Below, one piece after another: positions 1 through 5,850 of a DNA stretch of 8,211 nt. Origin of the DNA: Actinomycetota bacterium (GTDB lineage: Bacteria; Actinomycetota; Thermoleophilia; Solirubrobacterales; Solirubrobacteraceae); contig JAHWJE010000048.1 of assembly GCA_019348575.1 (NCBI GenBank), positions 1 to 8,211 on the forward strand, written 5' to 3'. The notes under the pieces are model-generated. The model ran no database searches, was not told the origin of the DNA, and saw nothing but the letters and a program-made list of their open reading frames with translations. Position 1 is the first letter of the stretch; every line of letters starts with the position of its first letter. The position numbers were made by a program, and so were the translations under genes.

Positions 1-113
1 CCGGGGCCCGGCGGGCGCGCGCCAGGACGCTCAAGTGCGCCTCGCTCGCCGCCGATACGAGCAGGACGGGACGCTCCTCGTCCCCCTCTCAGCCGCCAGG
101 AAGCAACCCCCCG
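1..113. other. left-edge leader region, no supported gene
   Basis: No gene can be supported here. The frame of the nuclease gene stays open to the left edge but has no ATG, GTG or TTG before 114. A perfect 6-bp inverted repeat (GGGACG at 68-73, CGTCCC at 79-84, 5-base loop) could be a weak hairpin, but no T-tract follows, so I do not call it a terminator. No convincing -35/-10 pair is visible. A purine-rich AGGAAG at 98-103 is a plausible ribosome binding site for the gene that starts at 114. Confidence 0.4.
98..103 (+). promoter_or_regulatory. probable ribosome binding site of the nuclease gene
   Basis: AGGAAG lies 10 bases before ATG 114. It is the only purine-rich Shine-Dalgarno-like stretch close to the start and favours ATG 114 over the in-frame ATG at 132. 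Confidence 0.45.
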
Positions 114-1409
114 ATGCGACGACTCCTTCACATGCTCACGACCGCCACCGTCGCGATCGGCGCCGCCGCCGGCCTCGCCGCGAGCGCCGAGGCGGCCCGC
201 AAGGCACCCTGCGTCCCCGGTACGGGCAGCCCCACGTGCACGATCTGGACGGCGAAGGTCACGTTCGTCGCCGACGGCGACACGATCGAGGTCGACATCG
301 ACGGCGATCGCACGTCGCGGCGCGCCCGCGTGCGGATCACGGGAATACAGGCGATGGAGCTGACGCGCTACAGCTCCAAGCCGAGCAGGCGCAGGGGCGA
401 GTGCCACGCCCGTGAGGCGACCGCGCGGCTCGAGCGGCTCATCAAGCGCGGGCGCGGGAAGGTCCGGCTCGCCGCCCAGAAGCGCCGCAGCCGCACCGGC
501 AGCCGGATCCGGCGGGCCGTCGCCGTCAAGATCGACGGTCGCTGGGTCGACGTCGGAGAGGTGCTCGTCCGCGAGGGCCATGCGCTCTGGCTGCCCAACT
601 CCGACGAGTACGCCTGGAACCGCCGCTACTCCGAGCTGGCCGAGCGCGCGGCGGCCAGCGGCAGCCGCCTCTGGGACCGCGACGCCTGCGGCGGCGCGGC
701 CGCGAGCGAGCCCCAGCTGCGGCTGTGGGCCAAGTGGGACGCCGACGGCGTCGACGGCGACAACGTCAACGGCGAGTGGGCGAAGATCAAGAACCTCGAT
801 CCGTCGCGCGAGGTCTCGCTCGCGGGATGGTGGTTCCGCGACTCGCACCACCGCCGCTACACCTTCCCGGCCTGGGCGAAGATCCCCGCCGGCGCCACGA
901 TCACCGTGCGCGTCGGACGCGGCGCGAGCGCCGGGGACACCTTCTTCTGGGGCCTGCGCAAGCCCGTCTTCGAGAACGCCAGCGACGACGGGCGCTCGAT
1001 GGGCGACGGCGCGTACCTGTTCGACCGGCAGGGCGACATGCGCGCCTCGATGATGTACCCGTGCCGCGTCGGCTGCGCCGACCCGCTGCGCGACGCGCTC
1101 GTCGTCACGGCGCAGGCCCGCGGGCGCGAGCTCGTGACGATCAAGAACGTCAGCGGCTCCGCGGTCGACCTCGAGGGCTACCAGCTCGAGAACAGCCCCT
1201 TCTTCTATGACTTCGGCCCCAGGACGATCCTCGCCCCCGGCGCGACGCTCGTCCTCGACGTGGGCGGGTCGCCCGTGCAGGACACGCTCGGGCTCAAGCA
1301 CTGGGCGCGGATCGGCAACATCCTCAACGACGACAGCGACGTGGTGGCGCTGCGCAACTTCGCCGGCACCGTGCTGGCGTGCGACGCCTGGGGGGCGGCG
1401 GCCTGCTGA
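114..1409 (+). CDS. secreted staphylococcal-nuclease-like protein with two lamin-tail-like domains
   Basis: Predicted 431-residue exported protein. Residues 1-27 look like a signal peptide: MRR, a hydrophobic Ala/Gly-rich core, and cleavage near AEA at 25-27. Residues ~46-190 resemble the thermonuclease (SNase) fold: the DGDT metal-site motif (D54-T57), an RVRI strand with R74 in the place of nuclease Arg35, E82 in the place of Glu43, an Arg at 133/134 that can stand for Arg87, then LVREGHALW. Residues ~200-317 and ~325-424 each show the lamin-tail pattern (W/V-x-I-K-N, then V-x-L-x-G-W/Y, then a late D-x-D/V-x-L strand). Eight cysteines remain after cleavage, consistent with disulfides outside the cell. 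Family knowledge: SNases cut DNA or RNA, and lamin-tail domains often accompany secreted nucleases. Odd point: the usual Ca-binding Asp40/Thr41 are Gln79/Ala80, so activity is uncertain. ATG 114 is chosen because AGGAAG precedes it; ATG 132 is the alternative. Confidence 0.8.
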   Translation: MRRLLHMLTTATVAIGAAAGLAASAEAARKAPCVPGTGSPTCTIWTAKVTFVADGDTIEVDIDGDRTSRRARVRITGIQAMELTRYSSKPSRRRGECHAREATARLERLIKRGRGKVRLAAQKRRSRTGSRIRRAVAVKIDGRWVDVGEVLVREGHALWLPNSDEYAWNRRYSELAERAAASGSRLWDRDACGGAAASEPQLRLWAKWDADGVDGDNVNGEWAKIKNLDPSREVSLAGWWFRDSHHRRYTFPAWAKIPAGATITVRVGRGASAGDTFFWGLRKPVFENASDDGRSMGDGAYLFDRQGDMRASMMYPCRVGCADPLRDALVVTAQARGRELVTIKNVSGSAVDLEGYQLENSPFFYDFGPRTILAPGATLVLDVGGSPVQDTLGLKHWARIGNILNDDSDVVALRNFAGTVLACDAWGAAAC

Positions 1410-1417
1410 GCGCCGCC
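1394..1417. terminator. possible hairpin between convergent genes
   Basis: GGCGGCG (1394-1400) and CGCCGCC (1411-1417) form a perfect 7-bp stem around a 10-base loop that contains the stop codon of the nuclease gene. It sits where the nuclease gene and the FkbM-type gene converge, only 18 bp apart, so a shared two-way transcription end is sensible. There is no T-tract on either side. In DNA this GC-rich such stems also arise by chance, hence low confidence. Confidence 0.25.
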
Positions 1418-1427
1418 GCGCGGGCCG

Positions 1428-2327
1428 TCAGGGCGCCGTGCCCGCGCTCCTGCGCAGGGCCGAGGCGCGGACCATCACGCAGTCGTACTCCAGCACGCGC
1501 GCCGTCCGGCTCTGGCGGCTGAGGGGGTACAGGCCGGCGACCTCGAAGCCCGCGGCCTCGTAGACCTCGAGCGACTCGCACATCCGCGGCGAGCCCTCGT
1601 AGATGCGCATCAGCGCGACCTCGGACTGCATGCCGACGAGCTCGGCGGCGCGGTCGCCGAGCCCGCTGAACACGTCGAGGTCGTAGCCCTGCGTGTCGAG
1701 CTTCAGGTACACCCGCGGCTCGGGCAGGCGGGCGACGAGATCGTCGAGCAGCGCGTCGAGGCGGCGCACCTGCACGGTCACCTGCTCGGCCTCCTGCAGC
1801 CGCGGGTAGCGCCCGGCGCCGAACTCGGTCGCCGGCAGCAGCGAGCTGAGGGTCCCGGGAACGACGTTCATCGCGATCTCCCCGTCCTCGCGCCCGAGCG
1901 CGAGCTGGTGCACCTCCCAGCCCGGGTCGTGGGCGGAGGCCCGCTGCAGGCGCTCGAAGGCGTGCCGCACCGGCTCGAAGGAGACGATCTGCCCGCGGTA
2001 GCCGGCCTCGCGCAGCCGCTCGGCGTACTGCCCCCGGTGCGCGCCCACGTCGATCACGCAGTTGACCCGGTACATCTGCAGCAGCCCGCCGATCTGCACG
2101 CCCGAGAGGTACTCGAAGAACTCCTTCTCGAGCTTCATCCACCGCCGGCCGCCGCCGACGGGCCGCGCGACGAGGACGGCGCCGGGGCCCATGCTCGTGA
2201 CCTCGAAGCCGAGCCGCGGCAGGACGGCGTATCCTGCTCGCGTGACGAGCCCGCGCAGCGAGCGGCGCTGACGCTCGAAGGGCAAGGTCCGCCGCGTGCC
2301 GCTGGGGGTCTGGACCTCGGCCGTCAT
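1428..2327 (-). CDS. FkbM family SAM-dependent methyltransferase
   Basis: Predicted 299-residue cytoplasmic enzyme that would transfer methyl from S-adenosylmethionine, typically to a hydroxyl of a sugar or polyketide. Seen in the sequence: the SAM-binding motif VIDVGAHRGQYA (91-102), acidic motif SFEP (116-119), LALG near 142-145, and the FkbM hallmark YLKLDTQGYDLDV (207-219), followed by a C-terminal strand-turn-strand segment with GFEVAGLYPL (260-269). Residues 1-85 are a less conserved N-terminal extension. ATG at 2327 is chosen because the frame further upstream is an Arg-rich shadow of the GT2 gene; there is no strong Shine-Dalgarno sequence before it. The gene converges on the nuclease gene and diverges from the glycosyltransferase series. 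That suggests O-methylation of a sugar in the same glycan, but the substrate cannot be read from the sequence. Family assignment is firm, role is inferred. Confidence 0.85.
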   Translation of the reverse strand: MTAEVQTPSGTRRTLPFERQRRSLRGLVTRAGYAVLPRLGFEVTSMGPGAVLVARPVGGGRRWMKLEKEFFEYLSGVQIGGLLQMYRVNCVIDVGAHRGQYAERLREAGYRGQIVSFEPVRHAFERLQRASAHDPGWEVHQLALGREDGEIAMNVVPGTLSSLLPATEFGAGRYPRLQEAEQVTVQVRRLDALLDDLVARLPEPRVYLKLDTQGYDLDVFSGLGDRAAELVGMQSEVALMRIYEGSPRMCESLEVYEAAGFEVAGLYPLSRQSRTARVLEYDCVMVRASALRRSAGTAP

Positions 2328-2443
2328 CGCGCTCTGGGAGACTTTCGCAGGTCGCGCGCGCAGACGGCGGCCGATCGCTACTCGAACGGAGGCAGGGTCT
2401 GGAACGCGGCAGCGCAAAGTCGCGCAAGCCATACGTACCGAGA
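2328..2443. promoter_or_regulatory. divergent intergenic region, likely promoters both ways
   Basis: This 116-bp spacer separates the divergent FkbM-type and GT2 genes and must hold their start signals unless each is transcribed from further away. It is less GC-rich than the genes and third positions upstream of 2444 lose the G/C bias, which supports it as non-coding. A 6-base palindrome TACGTA (2432-2437) lies just before GTG 2444 and could be part of a -10 element for a leaderless transcript or a small operator. No convincing -35/-10 pair was found for either strand. Confidence 0.35.
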
Positions 2444-3223
2444 GTGCGCGAGGACGCGATCGTCGCGTTCCGCGAGCGCTACCCCGATCTGCGCCTGCCC
2501 CCGGTCGTCGTGGTCGTGGCGGCATACGACGAGGAGCCGTGCCTCGGCGGCGTGCTCGAGCGCATCCCGCGCGATGCGCTCGGGCTGGCGATCGACACCG
2601 TCGTCGTCGACGACGGCAGCGGCGACGCGACGAGCGCGGTCGGGCTGGCATACGGCGTTCACGTCGCGCGGCTGGAGCGCAACTGCGGCCATGGCGTCGC
2701 GCTGCGCGTGGGCTACCAGCTCGCGCGCGAGCACGGCGCCCAGTACATCGTGACCGTCGACGCCGACGGCCAGTGGGACCCGGCCGAGATCCCCGGCGTG
2801 CTGCAGCCACTCGTCGACGGCGAGGCGGACTTCGTCATCGGCTCGCGGGTGCTCGGGCGGGCCGAGACCGACGACTCGCTGCGCCAGGCCGGCGTGCACG
2901 TCTTCGCGCGGCTCGTGCGCCTGCTCACCGGCGTCCACGTCACGGACACGTCGAGTGGCTTTCGCGCGATGCGCGCCGAGATCACGGCGGTCGTGCGCCA
3001 GGAGCAGGTCCAGTACCAGACCTCCGAGCTGCTGATCGGCGCGATCTACAACGGCTACCGGATCGCCGAGCGCCCGATCGTCATGCACAAGCGCACGGCC
3101 GGCGAGAGCAAGAAGGGCAGCAACGCGCTCTACGGGTTTCGCTATGCGCGCGTCATCCTCGCGACGTGGTGGCGCGAGCGCCGGGCATTGAGGGCAACGG
3201 CGACGGCCGGGAGCGCCGGTTGA
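2444..3223 (+). CDS. GT2 glycosyltransferase, polyprenyl/dolichyl-phosphate sugar synthase type
   Basis: Predicted 259-residue soluble GT-A fold enzyme. Seen: N-terminal strand VVVVVAAYDEE (21-31), VVVDDGSGDAT (53-63) for nucleotide binding, VTVDADGQWDP (103-113) holding the metal-binding DxD (D106, D108), IGSRV (132-136), DTSSGFRAM (168-176) and a late basic RTAGESKKGSN (217-227). This order matches the DPM1 branch of GT2, whose members move a sugar from a nucleotide sugar to a polyprenyl or dolichyl phosphate at the inner membrane face. There are no membrane helices, so a partner may anchor it. The stop overlaps the start of the next gene (TTGA, 3220-3223), pointing to translational coupling with the UPF0104-like protein. 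GTG 2444 is the first start codon in frame; the codons before it lose third-position G/C bias. The ribosome binding site is poor. Sugar identity is unknown. Confidence 0.85.
   Translation: MREDAIVAFRERYPDLRLPPVVVVVAAYDEEPCLGGVLERIPRDALGLAIDTVVVDDGSGDATSAVGLAYGVHVARLERNCGHGVALRVGYQLAREHGAQYIVTVDADGQWDPAEIPGVLQPLVDGEADFVIGSRVLGRAETDDSLRQAGVHVFARLVRLLTGVHVTDTSSGFRAMRAEITAVVRQEQVQYQTSELLIGAIYNGYRIAERPIVMHKRTAGESKKGSNALYGFRYARVILATWWRERRALRATATAGSAG
3209..3213 (+). promoter_or_regulatory. ribosome binding site deciding a TTG start
   Basis: GGGAG inside the end of the GT2 gene lies 6 bases before TTG 3220. Together with the TTGA stop/start overlap it supports TTG 3220 over the next in-frame candidate, GTG 3331. 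Confidence 0.5.
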
Positions 3224-4167
3224 GCCCGTCGCAGCCGCCGGACCCCGCGCTCGAGGGCGTCGCGGCGGTCGATCACCGAGCAGCCGGGGCGACGGTCGCG
3301 GGGCGCGACCGCCTCGCGCCGCTTCGACGCGTGCTCGCGCGCTCGCTGCCCACCCTGCGCGTCCTCGGGTTCCTCGCCTCGCTGGTGATCGTGCTGCTGG
3401 TCGCGGTGCGCGCCGTGCGCGACGTCGACCTCGGCGAGCTGGCCTGGTGGCCGCTGGCGCCGGCATTCGCCGCCGTCGTGCTCTGGTGGCTGCTGCTCGC
3501 GCGCGGCTGGGCGCTGCTGTCGACGGGCCGGCCCGGGCGGGCCGACGTCAGCACGTGGTGTCGGACGCAGTCGCTGCGCTATCTGCCGGGCGGCATCTGG
3601 GCGCCGGTGTCGCGCGTCGCGATCGTCCGCGGCAGCTGGCTCGACAGGCTCTCGACCGTCGGCGCCGAGAACGTCATCGCGCTGTGCGCGGCGCTCGCGG
3701 TCGGGGGGCTCGCGCTCGGGCTCTCGGGCGAGCCCGCGTGGCTGGCGCTCGTGCTCGTGATCGCCGCGCCGGCGCTCGCCTCGCGGTACCTGGCGGGCAG
3801 GACGCGCATCGACCCGGCGCGCACGCTGCCGGCCACGGGCAACTACCTGCTCGGGTTCCTCGCCTACGCGCTGGCCGCCGTCCTCGTGCAGATCGCCGTC
3901 TCCGGCGTGCACGACCCGCTGGCCGTCGCCGGCGCGGCCGCGCTCGCATGGGGCGCCGGGCTCGTCGTCGTGATCGCCCCCGGCGGCGTCGGCGTGCGCG
4001 AGGTCGTCTACGTGGCGCTGCTGTCGCCCGCGCTGCCGACGGCCGAGCTGGCCGCGGCGGCCGTCGCGTTGCGCGTCGTCACCGTGATCGCCGAGCTCGT
4101 CGTCCTGCTCGCCGCCGGTCGCCCGACGCCGCGCACGCCGCAGTCCGGCGCGCAGGGGAGCGCGTGA
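3220..4167 (+). CDS. UPF0104 / lysylphosphatidylglycerol synthase TM-family membrane protein (AglD C-terminal-like)
   Basis: Predicted 315-residue integral membrane protein. After a hydrophilic ~45-residue N-terminus come about 7 hydrophobic stretches (near 46-64, 76-100, 150-168, 172-188, 207-228, 234-253 and 277-298). Two family landmarks are visible: YLPGGIWAPVSR (121-132) and APGGVGVREVVY (253-264), which match the conserved K/RYLPGG-W and PGG-G-RE motifs of the transmembrane part of lysylphosphatidylglycerol synthases and UPF0104 proteins. The MprF-type soluble aminoacyl-transfer domain is absent, so this is not a complete MprF. In archaeal AglD the same membrane domain is fused behind a DPM1-like GT2 domain; here the two are separate overlapping genes, suggesting a complex or joint role in lipid-linked sugar formation or flipping (inference). 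Start: TTG 3220 with GGGAG upstream; GTG 3331 would remove most of the hydrophilic tail. It overlaps the next gene by GTGA. Confidence 0.75.
   Translation: MSPSQPPDPALEGVAAVDHRAAGATVAGRDRLAPLRRVLARSLPTLRVLGFLASLVIVLLVAVRAVRDVDLGELAWWPLAPAFAAVVLWWLLLARGWALLSTGRPGRADVSTWCRTQSLRYLPGGIWAPVSRVAIVRGSWLDRLSTVGAENVIALCAALAVGGLALGLSGEPAWLALVLVIAAPALASRYLAGRTRIDPARTLPATGNYLLGFLAYALAAVLVQIAVSGVHDPLAVAGAAALAWGAGLVVVIAPGGVGVREVVYVALLSPALPTAELAAAAVALRVVTVIAELVVLLAAGRPTPRTPQSGAQGSA
4154..4160 (+). promoter_or_regulatory. ribosome binding site of the first GT-C gene
   Basis: AGGGGAG at the end of the UPF0104-like gene precedes GTG 4164. The 3-base spacing is short, but the GTGA overlap (4164-4167) makes translational coupling to the upstream gene likely. 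Confidence 0.45.
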
Positions 4168-5711
4168 CGGACGCGACGGACCGCGCACGGGGGCGCGCGC
4201 CGCGGCGCGTGACCGGGGTGCGACGCGTGGCGGCCCGCGCCCTGCCGGCGCTCGCGACGTTCGCGCGCCGCCACTGGCTGTTCGCGCTGCTGCTGGCGGC
4301 CGGCGGCGCGCTGCGCGTCGTGACCTTCTTCGCCTACCGGCCGGCGCTCATCTACTACGACTCGACGCCCTATCTGGAGAACGCCGAGCAGCTCGAGCCC
4401 TATCCGGTGCGCCCGATCGGCTATCCGCTGTTCCTGCGGCTGCTGCCGCTCGAGAACGAGCTGGCGGTCGTGCCGTTCGTCCAGCACCTGTTCGGCCTGC
4501 TGATCGCCGTCGTGCTCTACACGCTGCTCGCCCGGCTCGGCGTCCGGCGCTGGCTGGCGGCGCTGGCGACCGCCCCGGTGCTGCTCGACGGCTACCAGCT
4601 CAACATCGAGCAGTACATCCTGTCGGAGGCGCTCTTCGACCTGCTCCTCGTCGGGGCGATCGCCCTGCTGCTGTGGCAGCCCCGGCCCGGGCTCGTGCCC
4701 GCCGCGGCCGCGGGCCTGGCGCTGTCGGCGGCGGTGCTCGTGCGTGCGGGCGCCCTGTTCGTCATCGTGCCGGCGGTCCTCGCGGTCCTGTTCCTGCGCG
4801 CGCGGCCGTCGCGCGCGGTCGCCCTGATCGGCCTCTTCGCGCTGCCCCTGGCCGCCTACGCGGTGTGGTTTCACTCCTTCCACGGCACCTACGGGATCAC
4901 CGGGTACGGCGGGCGCTTCCTCTACGCCCGCGTGGCGCCGTTCGCCGACTGCAGCAAGTTCGAGGTGCCGCGCCACGAGCGCGTGCTGTGCCCGCGCCAG
5001 CCGGTCGGACGACGGCCGACGATCGAGCAGTTCATGTGGTCGCGGGAGCTGTCGCCGGTCTACCGCATGAAGCCGCCTGCGGGCAAGACGCGCTCGCAGG
5101 TGGCCGGTGCCTTCGCCAAGCGCGTGATCCTGCATCAACCGCTCGAGTACGGACAACGCGTGGCGTCGGACTTCGCGCACGCGTTCGCCCCGACGCACAG
5201 CAGGCGCGCGCAGGACCTGCCGGTCGCGCGCTGGCAGTTCCAGCTGCACTATCCGACCTTCCGGGCCAACACCCACGAGGTCATCCGCGCGCACGGCGAC
5301 GAGCGCGGGCAGGTGCAGCCGCGGCTCGCCCGGTTCCTGCGCGACTACCAGCGCTACGGCTACACCCCGGGGCCGCTGCTCGCCGCCGCCCTGCTCGCCG
5401 CGCTGGCCGCGGCGCTCGGCCTCGGCCGCGCGCGCCGCTCCGGGCTGCGCTCGGCGAGCTTCCTGTTTGCGGCGGTCGCGGTCGCGGTCCTGCTGCCGAC
5501 GGTCGCCGTCAACCAGTTCACCTGGCGATATCAGCTTCCCCTGCTCGTCCTGCTGCCCGCCGCCGGGGCGCTCGGCGTCACGGCCCTGACCAGGAGAACG
5601 CCGGCGGATCGCAGCGACGGCGCCGCACCGCCGGCCGGCGACGGGCCGGCACGAGCCGACCGGCGAACGCAGGTCGAGCGTGCCGCCGTCGCGAACCCCG
5701 TGCATCGCTGA
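4164..5711 (+). CDS. polytopic GT-C fold membrane glycosyltransferase (PMT/ArnT/RgtA-like superfamily)
   Basis: Predicted 515-residue membrane enzyme. A basic cytoplasmic N-terminus (1-36) leads into a first helix (~37-57), a first outer loop with YYDSTPYLENA (64-74) and RPIGYPLFLRLL (83-94), then a block of helices to ~236. A large outside segment follows (~237-400, with C263 and C276), then about three C-terminal helices (403-475) and a hydrophilic tail rich in Arg, Ala and Asp. The D-x-x-x-Y-L loop followed by GYPLF is typical of RgtA/PMT-like GT-C proteins, which use polyprenyl-phosphate sugars and act on the outer face of the membrane. D66 is the best candidate for the loop acid; the classic DE/DD pair is DS here. 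It is translationally coupled to the UPF0104-like gene, so it is the natural user of the sugar lipid made by the GT2 enzyme (inference). Acceptor unknown. GTG 4164 is chosen for the GTGA overlap and nearby purine tract; the open frame further upstream overlaps the previous gene. Confidence 0.75.
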   Translation: MTDATDRARGRAPRRVTGVRRVAARALPALATFARRHWLFALLLAAGGALRVVTFFAYRPALIYYDSTPYLENAEQLEPYPVRPIGYPLFLRLLPLENELAVVPFVQHLFGLLIAVVLYTLLARLGVRRWLAALATAPVLLDGYQLNIEQYILSEALFDLLLVGAIALLLWQPRPGLVPAAAAGLALSAAVLVRAGALFVIVPAVLAVLFLRARPSRAVALIGLFALPLAAYAVWFHSFHGTYGITGYGGRFLYARVAPFADCSKFEVPRHERVLCPRQPVGRRPTIEQFMWSRELSPVYRMKPPAGKTRSQVAGAFAKRVILHQPLEYGQRVASDFAHAFAPTHSRRAQDLPVARWQFQLHYPTFRANTHEVIRAHGDERGQVQPRLARFLRDYQRYGYTPGPLLAAALLAALAAALGLGRARRSGLRSASFLFAAVAVAVLLPTVAVNQFTWRYQLPLLVLLPAAGALGVTALTRRTPADRSDGAAPPAGDGPARADRRTQVERAAVANPVHR

Positions 5712-5850
5712 CGCGCGACTTGTGCTCCTCGCGCCGGTGCTCGCCGGATGGCGACGGACCGCCGTCGGGCACACCAGCTATCCTGCGAGCGTCGGCCGGT
5801 GGGACACGCCCGCGGCCTTCCTAACGCGATCTGAGCAATAGGAGGACGTC
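5712..5850 (+). promoter_or_regulatory. intergenic region before the sulfoquinovose synthase gene
   Basis: This is the only sizeable gap in the + strand series. It holds a perfect 6-bp inverted repeat (CGACGG 5752-5757, CCGTCG 5762-5767, loop ACCG) with no T-tract, which may weakly end the upstream transcript. It also holds TATCCT at 5779-5784, a 4-of-6 match to a -10 box with no clear -35 partner. A separate promoter for the downstream gene is plausible but not shown. Confidence 0.35.
5840..5845 (+). promoter_or_regulatory. consensus ribosome binding site of the sulfoquinovose synthase gene
   Basis: AGGAGG lies 5 bases before GTG 5851. It is the strongest Shine-Dalgarno match in the window and fixes the GTG start. 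Confidence 0.85.

Noticed and set aside
1..90. minus-strand reading at the left edge that looks protein-like (ERPVLLVSAASEAHLSV)
   Set aside because: It has a stop just upstream and no ATG or GTG start inside the window, so a gene cannot be supported.
35..415. 126-codon + strand frame overlapping the nuclease start
   Set aside because: Beyond ~110 it turns into His/Arg/Asp repeats typical of a shadow of the nuclease gene, and it has no ribosome binding site.
2328..2810. upstream extension of the FkbM-type frame
   Set aside because: Before ATG 2327 the frame crosses the divergent spacer and runs antisense to the GT2 gene as an Arg-rich low-complexity reading.
2296..3219. upstream extension of the UPF0104-like frame across the GT2 gene
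   Set aside because: The extension is an Arg-rich out-of-frame reading of the GT2 gene. The real start is placed at TTG 3220 by the stop/start overlap and GGGAG.
3447..4163. upstream extension of the first GT-C frame across the UPF0104-like gene
   Set aside because: Arg/Ala-rich shadow reading; GTG 4164 with the GTGA overlap explains the start.
2444..4167. GT2 and UPF0104-like genes as one AglD-type gene broken by a frameshift
   Set aside because: The TTGA overlap with a proper ribosome binding site, and a GT2 protein with a complete C-terminus, look like two genuine genes and not a broken fusion.
4008..5774. 588-codon open frame on the minus strand
   Set aside because: It lies antisense to the GT-C gene and reads as Arg/Gln/Glu/Gly-rich low-complexity protein, a typical shadow in very GC-rich DNA. 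The + strand reading has clear membrane helices and motifs.
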